From a virus: a stretch of 29,047 nt of DNA. Numbering within the stretch: the first letter of the stretch is position 1; each line of letters opens with the position of its first letter. Under the pieces are notes generated by a model. The model worked only from the letters and a program-made list of their open reading frames with translations, ran no database searches and was not told where the DNA came from. The stretch is taken from positions 1 through 29,047 of IMG/VR virus record IMGVR_UViG_3300017706_002133; one strand, 5' to 3'. Shown piece after piece: positions 1 through 6,412 of this stretch. The position numbers and the translations under genes were made by a program.

Positions 1-1
1 T

Positions 2-142
2 AAAAAATCATTCGATTTAAGATATAAAATTGCACCTAAATTTGATTTAACCCAAATTGATGCATCTTTAACAAATGGTTTATTAGAAATTTTTATACCA
101 CTAGCTGAAGAAGCTAAACCAAAATCAATTAAAATTAAATAA
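2..142 (+). CDS. Small heat-shock protein (Hsp20/alpha-crystallin), C-terminal fragment
   Basis: This is the last 46 codons of a gene that begins left of the window. The visible part reads as the end of an alpha-crystallin domain: a strand with FDLRY, then IDASLTNGLLEI, which matches the family pattern of Asp-Ala-x-x-x-Asn/Asp-Gly-Leu-Leu. It ends in a short tail with KPKSIKIK. The I-K-I triplet fits the C-terminal IXI motif that small heat-shock proteins use to form oligomers. The family holds unfolding proteins in a soluble state until ATP-driven chaperones refold them. The gene lies just upstream of phage GroES and GroEL, so it is probably part of a chaperone module. The start and N-terminus cannot be seen. 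Confidence 0.8.
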   Translation, partial: KKSFDLRYKIAPKFDLTQIDASLTNGLLEIFIPLAEEAKPKSIKIK

Positions 143-158
143 GAGTTATTAAAAAAAA

Positions 159-172
159 GCGTGTCCTAGCGC
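159..172 (+). terminator. Weak hairpin after the Hsp20 gene
   Basis: GCGT and GCGC can pair (three G-C pairs and one G-T) around a six-base loop. It sits 16 bases after the Hsp20 stop and directly before the promoter-like TATATTCAC. The stem is short and no clean T-run follows, so at best it is a weak terminator. Its position just ahead of a promoter box copies the much stronger arrangement near base 28141. Confidence 0.2.
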
Positions 173-192
173 AATATTATTCGTATATTCAC
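161..192 (+). promoter_or_regulatory. Promoter-like site, Bacteroidota type, upstream of the unknown/GroES/GroEL genes
   Basis: TTCGTATATTCACG is followed by an A-rich leader ending in ACGTTATATG at the next start codon. The box TATATTCAC (184-192) resembles the Bacteroidota -7 element TAnnTTTG. A GTG, not the usual TTG, lies exactly 20 bases upstream (161-163). The same box and leader occur upstream of the genes at 24860 and 28205, which supports a real promoter. Expected transcript start is about 7-10 bases after the box. It would drive the gene at 212 and, by overlap, GroES and GroEL. Confidence 0.55.
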
Positions 193-211
193 GGATAAAT
201 AAAAACGTTAT

Positions 212-532
212 ATGACTAGAAAAGCAAAATCACTTACGGTAATCTCAGACCCTTTAATGGAACCTTACTACATAACTAAAGACGATGTATGTTACACAGT
301 TAATGAAAGAATTACCCCAAACAAAAACCATTTTAGGTCTAAAGGAAATGGTACTGAGTATGCAAAACCACAAGGATATTATCCTAACTTTAACCAAGCA
401 CTTCAAAAAATAGCTAAAGAAAGACTGCATACTAAAAAAGATTATAACTCACTTCGTGAGTTTTTAGATGAATTTAAATCAATAGAAACAAATATAAAAA
501 ATTATACAGATGGAATTAGAAGCACTATTTGA
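212..532 (+). CDS. Hypothetical phage protein upstream of GroES
   Basis: A 106-residue soluble protein with no signal peptide or membrane segment. I do not recognise the family with confidence. The first half contains short strand-like stretches (EPYYITKDDVCYTVNERI), followed by a Gly/Lys-rich segment. The second half (residues 66-100) is charged and probably helical. The layout recalls small single-domain phage proteins of unknown function such as DUF5405, but this is only an impression. The gene starts 20 bases after a promoter-like box and its last 23 bases overlap the GroES start, so it is the first gene of the chaperone operon. A role linked to the chaperonin is a guess from position only. 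Confidence 0.65.
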   Translation: MTRKAKSLTVISDPLMEPYYITKDDVCYTVNERITPNKNHFRSKGNGTEYAKPQGYYPNFNQALQKIAKERLHTKKDYNSLREFLDEFKSIETNIKNYTDGIRSTI

Positions 533-887
533 TGCAGTTATCGTCAAACCATATGAGTCAGAAGAGACTACTTATGGTAATATTATTGTTCCTGACTTAG
601 GGAAAGAAAAAAATGAATTTGGTGAAGTAATAGCAGTAGGACCAGGAAAACCTACTATTACGGGAGAAATTATATCTACAACAATTAAAGTTGGGGATAA
701 AGTTGTTTTACCAACAATGGGTTTTACTAAACTTCCATATGATGGAGAGGAATACTATGTAGGTCCCGAAAATCAAATATTGGCCAAAGTAAATAAAAAA
801 AGCAACCTTAATGAAGTGTTAAGTGATACTTTACAAAATATAAGTACAGAAGAAATTAATAATTTAAAAGATATATCAAATGAGTAA
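510..887 (+). CDS. groES: GroES-type co-chaperonin (Cpn10)
   Basis: A lid protein for GroEL: a heptamer that caps the chaperonin ring and encloses the folding substrate. The N-terminus LFDAVIVKPYE matches the GroES opening strand. The mobile loop that docks on GroEL is visible as EETTYGNIIVPD (about residues 18-29), and GEVIAVGPG and VGDKVVLP are typical Cpn10 strands. The core ends near residue 97. About 28 further residues form an acidic, hydrophilic tail (NEVLSDTLQNISTEEINNL) not found in normal 95-100-residue GroES. The start at 510 overlaps the upstream gene by 23 bases, and the stop overlaps the GroEL start by 8 bases, so translation is probably coupled. T4 encodes a GroES substitute (gp31) for its capsid protein; this protein is closer to true GroES. 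Confidence 0.9.
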   Translation: MELEALFDAVIVKPYESEETTYGNIIVPDLGKEKNEFGEVIAVGPGKPTITGEIISTTIKVGDKVVLPTMGFTKLPYDGEEYYVGPENQILAKVNKKSNLNEVLSDTLQNISTEEINNLKDISNE

Positions 888-2505
888 ACAAGTTATATTA
901 GGTTCAAAAGCTAGAACTAACCTAGTTAAAGGAATAGATGTGTTAGCTAATGCTGTAGTATCTACTTTGGGTCCTAATGGGAGAAATGTAGTAATAGCTA
1001 ATGATCAAGGTGCACCCCAATCAACAAAAGATGGCGTTACTGTTGCTAAATCAATTATACTAAAGGATCCAAATCAAGAATTAGGTGTACAGTTAGTGAA
1101 ACAAGCTGCAATTAAAACAGCCGAAAAAGCAGGTGATGGTACGACTACATCTACTTTATTAGCTAGTGAAATGATTAAAGCGGGTTTAAATGCTCTAAAT
1201 AATAATGAAAACGCTGTTCAAATTAAAAGAGATATTGATTCTACAGTTAAAGATATAGTTAATAATCTTAAAAATAAAATTGCAGAAGATATTTCAGGGG
1301 AAAAACAATTAGAACAAATTGCTACTATATCAGCAAATAATGATCCAGAAACTGGAAAGTTAATTGCTACTGCAATAGATAAAGTTGGAATGGAAGGAGT
1401 TGTTCATATTGAAGAATCTAAAACTGGAGAAACCTATCTTGAAACTGTTGAAGGGTTACAATTTGATAGAGGTTATAAATCACCTTATTTTGTTACAGAC
1501 AATAATTCAATGACTGCTACACTAGATAATCCTCTTATTCTTTTAGCAGATCAAAAACTAACACAGGTTAAAGAATTATTACCTATTTTAGAAAGTGTAT
1601 CCTCACAAGCACGTTCACTTTTAATTATTGCAGAAGATATTGATAACGAAGCTTTAGCAACTCTTATTGTAAATAAAATGAGAGGTACAATGAAAGTAGT
1701 AGCAGTAAAAGCTCCTGATTTTGGTGATAGAAGAAAATTAGTTTTAGAGGATATAGCTATTACAACTGGAGGTCAAGTTTTTGATAAACAAAAAGGTATG
1801 AAACTTGATAAATTTAGTTGGGATTGGTTTGGTGAAGCTAGGACCGTCACAGTAGGAAAAGAACAAACTACAATTGTAGATGGTAAAGGTGAAGTTGAAC
1901 CTATAGAAGCACGTATAAAAGAATTACAGGGACAAATAGATAAAGCGGCTACCCCATTTGAAGTAGAGAAGTTACAAGAAAGATTAGCTAAATTTGTAGG
2001 TGGAGTTGCTATTATTCATGTAGGTGGTAATACTGAAACTGAAATGAAGGAGAAGAAAGACCGAGTAGATGATGCCTTACATGCAACAAAAGCAGCTATT
2101 GAAGAAGGAATAGTACCTGGTGGTGGAACAGCTTTATTATATGCCTCATCAGGTATAGAAGTTAATTCAACAGGAGCAGCTATTGTAGTAGAAGCTTGTG
2201 CTAAACCATTTAATCAAATTTTAGTTAATGCTGGGTTTGATGAAGTAAAAGGACAAATTTTAGCTGATAATTTAGTTAACTCAGGTAACGATACTTGGGC
2301 AGGATTTAATATTAAAACTGAAGAAACAGTTGATATGAAAAAATCAGGTATTATTGACCCTACTAAAGTAGTAAGATTGGCCCTTGAAAATGCAGCTTCT
2401 GTTGCTGGTACAGTTTTATTAACTGAATGTACTATTGTAAATGAAATTGAAGAAAAAAATAATAACCAACCTCAATTAGACCCATCAATGATGGGGATGA
2501 TGTAA
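880..2505 (+). CDS. groEL: GroEL chaperonin, 60 kDa, full length
   Basis: ATP-driven folding chamber that works with GroES in the cytoplasm. At 541 residues it matches bacterial GroEL (about 545). Visible signatures are TKDGVTVAKSI near the N-terminus (nucleotide-binding Asp), GDGTTTSTLLA (ATP-phosphate and catalytic Asp), the apical domain with FDRGYKSPYFVTD and LLIIAEDI, and VDDALHATKAAIEEGIVPGGG (second catalytic Asp, hinge). The C-terminus ends in a Met-rich MMGMM tail like that of bacterial GroEL. No active-site residue appears lost. Most phages borrow host GroEL; a complete GroES-GroEL pair in a phage is uncommon, although phage chaperonins are known (for example in Pseudomonas phage EL). 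It probably helps fold abundant or difficult virion or phage enzymes. Codon use and AT content match its neighbours, so it is not a very recent host capture. Confidence 0.96.
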   Translation: MSKQVILGSKARTNLVKGIDVLANAVVSTLGPNGRNVVIANDQGAPQSTKDGVTVAKSIILKDPNQELGVQLVKQAAIKTAEKAGDGTTTSTLLASEMIKAGLNALNNNENAVQIKRDIDSTVKDIVNNLKNKIAEDISGEKQLEQIATISANNDPETGKLIATAIDKVGMEGVVHIEESKTGETYLETVEGLQFDRGYKSPYFVTDNNSMTATLDNPLILLADQKLTQVKELLPILESVSSQARSLLIIAEDIDNEALATLIVNKMRGTMKVVAVKAPDFGDRRKLVLEDIAITTGGQVFDKQKGMKLDKFSWDWFGEARTVTVGKEQTTIVDGKGEVEPIEARIKELQGQIDKAATPFEVEKLQERLAKFVGGVAIIHVGGNTETEMKEKKDRVDDALHATKAAIEEGIVPGGGTALLYASSGIEVNSTGAAIVVEACAKPFNQILVNAGFDEVKGQILADNLVNSGNDTWAGFNIKTEETVDMKKSGIIDPTKVVRLALENAASVAGTVLLTECTIVNEIEEKNNNQPQLDPSMMGMM

Positions 2506-2528
2506 ATTAACAAATAAATAATAAAAAA

Positions 2529-2696
2529 ATGACAAAAAATGAAATTTTTGAGATAATTGAAGAAAACTTCAATATCTTAGCAGAAAATAATAGTGGTACT
2601 ACTAAAAAAAGTCAAGCTACTGCAAGGAAAGCAGCACAAGCTATTAAACGAGTAATTACAGATTATAAAAAAGCATCTGTGGTTGAGTCAAAATAG
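2529..2696 (+). CDS. Small basic histone-H1-like protein (Hc1-type)
   Basis: A 55-codon reading frame 23 bases after GroEL, starting MTKNEIFEIIEENF. The second half, KKSQATARKAAQAIKR then DYKKASVVESK, has the spacing of Arg/Lys and Ala found in short Hc1-type histone H1-like proteins of Bacteroidota and their phages (RARKASLELEKLLKEFRKxSxxxxK pattern, from memory). Such proteins are thought to bind DNA or RNA non-specifically and compact nucleoids. The N-terminal 20 residues are acidic and helical; the rest is strongly basic. Its stop lies 11 bases before the next gene. The assignment rests on pattern recall, and a plain hypothetical protein is the alternative. Confidence 0.6.
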   Translation: MTKNEIFEIIEENFNILAENNSGTTKKSQATARKAAQAIKRVITDYKKASVVESK

Positions 2697-2710
2697 TTTC
2701 GTATATTATG
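2679..2710 (+). promoter_or_regulatory. Possible promoter-like box TTTCGTATATT at a gene start
   Basis: TTTCGTATATT (2697-2707) is the same core as the three better promoter sites in this window, and a GTG lies 20 bases upstream of TATATT (2679-2681), as at the first site. However, the next ATG follows immediately. A transcript starting at the usual distance would begin inside the gene at 2708, perhaps serving the clamp-loader gene at 2961 instead. It could also be a degraded copy. Low confidence. Confidence 0.3.
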
Positions 2711-2980
2711 GCTAAAATAAAAATTGAAGAAAAAAATATCCTAATCGCTAGGCGAGTACCGCCTGGCGATAAATGGAGATTAGTTGCAAACGAACCAGAT
2801 GGTCCTATACATAAAACTTTAACTGATTCCCTAGAAGCCTATATGGTTAAAACAGGTTTTAAAGGTAGTTATAGATTAGAACCCCTAAAAGGAAGTTTGT
2901 ATGCAATTGATTCTACAGAAACAGAGGTTATACCAGAACCAGAAAAAAAATATTCTATATATGGGGAATTTGGATCATAG
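2708..2980 (+). CDS. Hypothetical small phage protein before the clamp loader
   Basis: A 90-residue soluble protein starting MAKIKIEEKNILIARRVPPG. It is mixed alpha/beta in look, with DKWRLVANEPDG, then TLTDSLEAYMVKTGF (likely helix), then GSYRLEPLKGSLYAI (likely strands), and a proline/glutamate-rich tail. I do not recognise the family. The start follows the H1-like gene by 11 bases and the end overlaps the clamp-loader start by 20 bases, so it is cotranscribed with replication genes. No catalytic motif is evident; a small accessory or inhibitor-type protein would fit, but nothing shows it. Confidence 0.65.
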   Translation: MAKIKIEEKNILIARRVPPGDKWRLVANEPDGPIHKTLTDSLEAYMVKTGFKGSYRLEPLKGSLYAIDSTETEVIPEPEKKYSIYGEFGS

Positions 2981-3881
2981 TTTATTAGTAGAAAAGTATA
3001 GACCTAAAACATTAAATAATTATGTTGGTAATGAAAACATAAAAAAGTCTATATCTGCATACTTAAACCAAAATGATATACAAAATTTTATATTTTATGG
3101 CCCTGCAGGAACTGGTAAAACAACATTAGCCAAGATCATTGTTAATAGTCTAGATTGTGATCATTTATACATTAATGCCTCAGATGAGCGTGGTATTGAA
3201 ACTATTAGAGATAAAGTTTCTAGTTTTGCATCTGTTGCATCATTTAAACCCCTTAAAGTGGTTATTTTGGATGAAGCCGATTTTCTTACAATTCAAGCAC
3301 AAGCATCACTTAGAAATATAATTGAAACATTTTCACGTACTACAAGATTTATTATGACTTGTAATTTTGTAGAGCGTATTATTGATCCCCTGCAATCTAG
3401 GTGTCAAGTACTTAAAATTGTACCTCCAACTAAAAAAGATGTTGCTAAACATTTAAATTGGATATTACAACAAGAGCATATTGAACATGATATAAATGAT
3501 TTAGTACCCTTAGTTAACCAATATTATCCTGATTTACGTAAATGTATTAATACTATACAGCTATCTACACAAGATAATACATTAAAACTGGATAAATCAA
3601 TATTAGTATCATCTAATTATATAGATAAAGTTATTACTGAATTATCCAAAGGTAATAAAGTATCATCATTTAATACTATACGTCAAATTATAGCAGATGC
3701 TAATGTAGATGATTTTGATGAGCTGTTTAGAGCACTTTATGATCGTTCATCTGAATATTATAAAGATAAAGAAGGAACAGCTGCTGTATTAATAAATGAA
3801 CACCAATACAAAGCAAATTTCCGAATTGACAAGGAAATAAATATAATGTCATTAATTCAACAATTAACCAAAAATAAATAA
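2961..3881 (+). CDS. 44: Sliding-clamp loader large subunit (T4 gp44-like AAA+ ATPase)
   Basis: ATPase that opens the sliding clamp and places it on primed DNA for the replicative polymerase. From the ATG at 2961 the protein is 306 residues, close to T4 gp44 (319). The opening LLVEKYRPKTLNNYVGNE is the classic clamp-loader N-terminus. The Walker A motif is GPAGTGKT (residues 47-54), Walker B is VILDEAD (101-107), and the trans-acting arginine motif is SRC (146-148) in LQSRCQVLKI. An upstream in-frame ATG at 2901 would add 20 residues buried in the preceding gene (MQLILQKQ...), which looks non-conserved, so 2961 is preferred. The gp62-like partner lies one gene downstream. Confidence 0.93.
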   Translation: MGNLDHSLLVEKYRPKTLNNYVGNENIKKSISAYLNQNDIQNFIFYGPAGTGKTTLAKIIVNSLDCDHLYINASDERGIETIRDKVSSFASVASFKPLKVVILDEADFLTIQAQASLRNIIETFSRTTRFIMTCNFVERIIDPLQSRCQVLKIVPPTKKDVAKHLNWILQQEHIEHDINDLVPLVNQYYPDLRKCINTIQLSTQDNTLKLDKSILVSSNYIDKVITELSKGNKVSSFNTIRQIIADANVDDFDELFRALYDRSSEYYKDKEGTAAVLINEHQYKANFRIDKEINIMSLIQQLTKNK

Positions 3882-3888
3882 TTAAACT

Positions 3889-4131
3889 ATGGAACAACCA
3901 GTTCAACAACCCCAAATTGATCTAAAAAATACTACAGAAGTAAAAAATTTTAATGGTGGATCAATTTTTCAACAAGGAGTAATTTTACGTAGAGTATCTC
4001 GTTTTGTAACAGGAACAGATGAAGATGCTTTATTACCTATCCCAGTATTTTATGATCCTGAAACTAAAAAAGTATTAAAGGATTCAGTACCTAAAGATTT
4101 AAGAGAAGAATTAAAGGATGAATTATGTTAA
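3889..4131 (+). CDS. Hypothetical protein between clamp-loader genes
   Basis: An 80-residue soluble protein, MEQPVQQPQIDLKNTTE..., with a disordered Gln/Pro-rich first 15 residues. A strand-rich core follows: SIFQQGVILRRVSRFVTG, then LLPIPVFYDPETKKVL. The C-terminus is acidic (KDLREELKDELC). I do not recognise the family. It sits between the gp44-like and gp62-like genes and overlaps the latter by 14 bases, so a link to replication is plausible from position. No catalytic motif is seen. Confidence 0.7.
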   Translation: MEQPVQQPQIDLKNTTEVKNFNGGSIFQQGVILRRVSRFVTGTDEDALLPIPVFYDPETKKVLKDSVPKDLREELKDELC

Positions 4132-4537
4132 TATATTTGATTGGTTAAAAGCAATTAATAATACCAAACCTCCCGTTGAGTCATTTACTGATAAAGATTG
4201 GGAGGTTTGGAATAGTTATATGATTCATAGATTTTTATCTATGGATTGTTCTCATATTGAATTAATTAATGAAATCCAGGAGATATTACCCACAGATAAA
4301 AAGAAAATATATTCTATTTATAAAGAATTTATCCCTAAAAACAATAAATGGAATAAGTACATTAAATCTAAGGTAAAACAACCTAATAAAGATTTAGTAG
4401 ATCATGTAAAAAATTATTTTGAGTGTTCAAGTAAAGAATCAAAAGAATATATAAATATATTGGATACCGCAGAAATTAATTGTATATTAACAAATATGGG
4501 ATTAACCAAAAAAGAAATAAAACCCTTAATAAAATGA
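4118..4537 (+). CDS. 62: Clamp loader small subunit (T4 gp62-like)
   Basis: A 139-residue protein that fits the small, non-ATPase subunit of T4-type clamp loaders, which forms a complex with four copies of gp44. The opening NIFDWLKAINNTK, the segment VWNSYMIHRFLSM and the downstream KWNKYIKSKVKQP follow the pattern of gp62 proteins in T4-like marine phages: an FDWL box, a Y-hydrophobic-x-R-x-LS box and a basic W/Y-x-K segment. It is shorter than T4 gp62 (187). The helical C-terminus ends LTKKEIKPLIK. Position one gene after the gp44 homologue strengthens the call. It overlaps the preceding gene by 14 bases and the following gene by 4 (ATGA). There is no Walker motif, as expected. Confidence 0.75.
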   Translation: MNYVNIFDWLKAINNTKPPVESFTDKDWEVWNSYMIHRFLSMDCSHIELINEIQEILPTDKKKIYSIYKEFIPKNNKWNKYIKSKVKQPNKDLVDHVKNYFECSSKESKEYINILDTAEINCILTNMGLTKKEIKPLIK

Positions 4538-4758
4538 AAAAATTAATAGATATGTTAAGAACATCTGCACAAGCAGATAAAGCAAAAGCAATGTTATCAC
4601 TTGAGTTATTAGGTAACAAAGCAGTTGGTATCGGAGACCATTCCACAGAAGACTTTTACAAAAATGCAGAAGAAGCACTTGTTATGTTAGTAGATGCTGA
4701 CGATAGGCTAGAAACATTAGAAAAGTACTTTGATTCTAAAGGACAAATTAATGGGTGA
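4534..4758 (+). CDS. Conserved-looking hypothetical phage protein
   Basis: Starting at the ATGA overlap at 4534, the protein is 74 residues: MKKLIDMLRTSAQADKA and onward. It is probably mostly helical. The segment AKAMLSLELLGNKAVGIGDHS then EDFYKNAEEALVMLVDADDRLETL recalls a small family seen in T4-like marine phages, of unknown function; I cannot name it. An upstream in-frame ATG at 4480 lies inside the clamp-loader gene and is unlikely. It overlaps the Nmad1 gene downstream by 8 bases, which places it within the replication/nucleotide operon. Confidence 0.7.
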   Translation: MKKLIDMLRTSAQADKAKAMLSLELLGNKAVGIGDHSTEDFYKNAEEALVMLVDADDRLETLEKYFDSKGQING

Positions 4759-5194
4759 TTCAATTAAAAAATATTTTACAGATATGAGTGATAGAGAAAT
4801 TATGAACGCTAAGAATCCAAGTAAAAAAATTCAAGAATTTATAGATGATGAAACAAATCAAATCATAACTATTTTTGAAGAAGAATACCCAGAATTATCT
4901 AACGAATTTCAAATTATACAAGAAGAAATGTATGAAATGTTTGCTCGTAAACATATGGATTATGGGTTGAATAACATAGCATTAGGTGGAGATATTATTA
5001 ATAATAATGATGATAAAAAATTCTCACTAACTGGGTTGTGTATTAGATTAACTGATAAGATATCACGTTTAAAAAACCTATTAATAAATGGCAGATCATT
5101 TGTTAAAGGTGAAGGTATGGAAGACACTTTTATTGATATAGCTAATTATGGAATAATTGGTATGTTAGTAGGACGTGACAAATGGAAAAAATAA
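4751..5194 (+). CDS. Nucleotide modification associated domain 1 protein (Nmad1/DUF1599-like)
   Basis: From the ATG at 4751 the protein is 147 residues. Its C-terminal half carries the features I associate with Nmad1/DUF1599: a KHMDYG box (Lys/His-x-Asp-Tyr-Gly), then GLCIRLTDKISRLKNL, and then EDTFIDIANYGIIGML (a DT-x-x-D-I-A-N-Y helix). The conserved Asp and Glu on paired helices recall all-alpha NTP-pyrophosphohydrolases of the MazG type, so handling of modified nucleotides is possible, but the activity of the family is not established. It is encoded with clamp-loader and nuclease genes. The overlap with the preceding gene is 8 bases (ATGGGTGA). An earlier in-frame ATG at 4730 would add seven unsupported residues. 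Confidence 0.7.
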   Translation: MGDSIKKYFTDMSDREIMNAKNPSKKIQEFIDDETNQIITIFEEEYPELSNEFQIIQEEMYEMFARKHMDYGLNNIALGGDIINNNDDKKFSLTGLCIRLTDKISRLKNLLINGRSFVKGEGMEDTFIDIANYGIIGMLVGRDKWKK

Positions 5195-6170
5195 TTTGGC
5201 TAAAAAAATCCCTAATATTATAAAGGAGATTAGAAATAATCCACCTCCGCAAATTAATTTTGCTTACCAAAAAAATATATCTTATTCACAGATGTCTATT
5301 TTTAGAAGCTGTGCTTATAGGTGGAAATTACAATATAAGGATAAAATTAAAAGATTTAATTCATCTATTCATACTGTATTTGGAACAGCTATACATGAAG
5401 CAATGCAACATTATTTAGATGTATCTTATGATAAATCATTTGCTTTTGCAGATAGAGAAATAGATATAAAAGATTATTTTCAAGATAAATTTATATCTGA
5501 ATATCAATCCCAATATAAATCAAACAAAGATGAACATTTTTCTTCAGCAGAAGAAATGAGGGAATTTTTTGAAGATGGGGTTGCTATATTAGAATGGTTC
5601 AAGAAAAAACGAAGCAGATATTTCAGCAAAAAAGGTACATATTTAGTAGGTTGTGAAATACCTATTGTTATTCCACCAAATAAAATGTATAATAACGTAT
5701 TATACATGGGATATTTAGATGTTGTCACATACCATGAAGAAACAGAGACATTTAAGATAATCGATATAAAAACAAGTACTAAAGGTTGGAATAGTTATGC
5801 TAAAAAGGATGAAAATAAACATTTTCAATTAGTATTGTATAAACAATATTTTTCTGAGCAGTATGGTATTCCTTTAGATAAAATTGAAATTGAGTTTTTT
5901 ATTGTAAAAAGAAAGGTATTAGATTGGGATGATGATAGTATTATGTCCCCTCACCAAGCTTATAGGGTACAAACCTTTGTACCCCCAAGTGGTAAAATTA
6001 AATTAAATAGAGCTAAAAGTGCTGTTAATGATTTTATAACAAAATGCTTTAGTTCAAATGGAAAAATTAAAGAAATAGATTACCCAAAATCCCCTTCTAA
6101 ATGGAATTGTACATTTTGCCCTTATGGGGAAGATAAAGAATTATGTGGGGCAAGAGTACATTTTGAATAA
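5175..6170 (+). CDS. RecB/Cas4-like PD-(D/E)XK nuclease with probable Fe-S cluster
   Basis: A 331-residue nuclease of the PDDEXK_1 (RecB C-terminal/AddB/Cas4) type. Motifs in order are SYSQMSIFRSCAYRWKLQY with Cys46, FGTAIHEAMQ with the conserved His74, CEIPI (family Glu), GYLDVV (catalytic Asp) and IIDIKTS (Asp-x-Lys). The C-terminus carries WNCTFCPYGEDKELC with Cys312, Cys315 and Cys324. Cys46 and this trio give the one-plus-three cysteine arrangement that holds a 4Fe-4S cluster in AddB and Cas4. The enzyme probably degrades or trims DNA ends in replication or recombination. The start is uncertain: 5175 is a GTG overlapping the previous gene by 20 bases, and an in-frame TTG at 5196, just after the previous stop, is the alternative. 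No helicase domain is fused. Confidence 0.85.
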   Translation: MTNGKNNLAKKIPNIIKEIRNNPPPQINFAYQKNISYSQMSIFRSCAYRWKLQYKDKIKRFNSSIHTVFGTAIHEAMQHYLDVSYDKSFAFADREIDIKDYFQDKFISEYQSQYKSNKDEHFSSAEEMREFFEDGVAILEWFKKKRSRYFSKKGTYLVGCEIPIVIPPNKMYNNVLYMGYLDVVTYHEETETFKIIDIKTSTKGWNSYAKKDENKHFQLVLYKQYFSEQYGIPLDKIEIEFFIVKRKVLDWDDDSIMSPHQAYRVQTFVPPSGKIKLNRAKSAVNDFITKCFSSNGKIKEIDYPKSPSKWNCTFCPYGEDKELCGARVHFE

Positions 6171-6172
6171 TA

Positions 6173-6191
6173 CTTATATATGTATAATAAA
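6173..6191 (+). promoter_or_regulatory. Candidate phage late-type promoter, copy 1
   Basis: CTTATATATGTATAATAAA lies in the 41-base gap before the gene at 6212. Nearly the same string (CTTTATATATTTATAATAAA) occurs in the gap before the gene at 27215. The TATAATAA core resembles the TATAAATA late-promoter core of T4-type phages. AT-rich sequence makes chance similarity easy, but the two copies share about 18 of 20 bases and both sit in intergenic gaps. Confidence 0.4.
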
Positions 6192-6211
6192 CGTTTTAAA
6201 AAATAAAGATT

Positions 6212-6412
6212 ATGACAAATAAAAAACCAATGACACTAACGAGTGTCAAAGTCAAAAGCGATTTATTCGAGAATTTTAAAATTGAATGTGTAAAGCGTAA
6301 ATTTTCTTTTCAAAAACTTGCTGATCGTAGCTTGTTTTTATATCTTACAGATGAAGATTTTCGTAAACAAATTACTAATCAAATTAATCTCGAAATAAAA
6401 GGCGATGAATAA
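6212..6412 (+). CDS. Small protein, possible ribbon-helix-helix type
   Basis: 66 residues: a first strand MTLTSVKVKSDLFENFK, a helix with FKIECVKRKFSFQKLADRSLF, and a second helical segment LTDEDFRKQITNQI. The strand followed by two helices fits a ribbon-helix-helix (Arc/MetJ/CopG-like) fold, a dimeric DNA-binding fold often used by small repressors, but a true match is not proven. It is preceded by a candidate late-type promoter and overlaps the first glycosyltransferase gene by 8 bases. It therefore heads the glycan island and could regulate it. A short structural or replication-linked protein is an equally open reading. Confidence 0.65.
   Translation: MTNKKPMTLTSVKVKSDLFENFKIECVKRKFSFQKLADRSLFLYLTDEDFRKQITNQINLEIKGDE

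Noticed and set aside
2901-2960. Longer N-terminus for the clamp loader from an ATG at 2901
   Set aside because: The extra 20 residues overlap the preceding gene and do not look like the family start; MGNLDHSLLVEKYRP at 2961 does.
3727-3915. Minus-strand reading frame over the clamp-loader gene
   Set aside because: It lies opposite the well-supported gp44-like gene. Its translation is low-complexity and hydrophobic, as expected from AT-rich complement.
4480-4533. Longer N-terminus for the 74-residue protein from an ATG at 4480
   Set aside because: The extension lies within the gp62-like gene, and the ATGA overlap at 4534 is the phage-typical start.
5504-5728. Minus-strand reading frame over the RecB-like nuclease
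   Set aside because: Antisense shadow of a gene with intact catalytic motifs; no own promoter or neighbour support.
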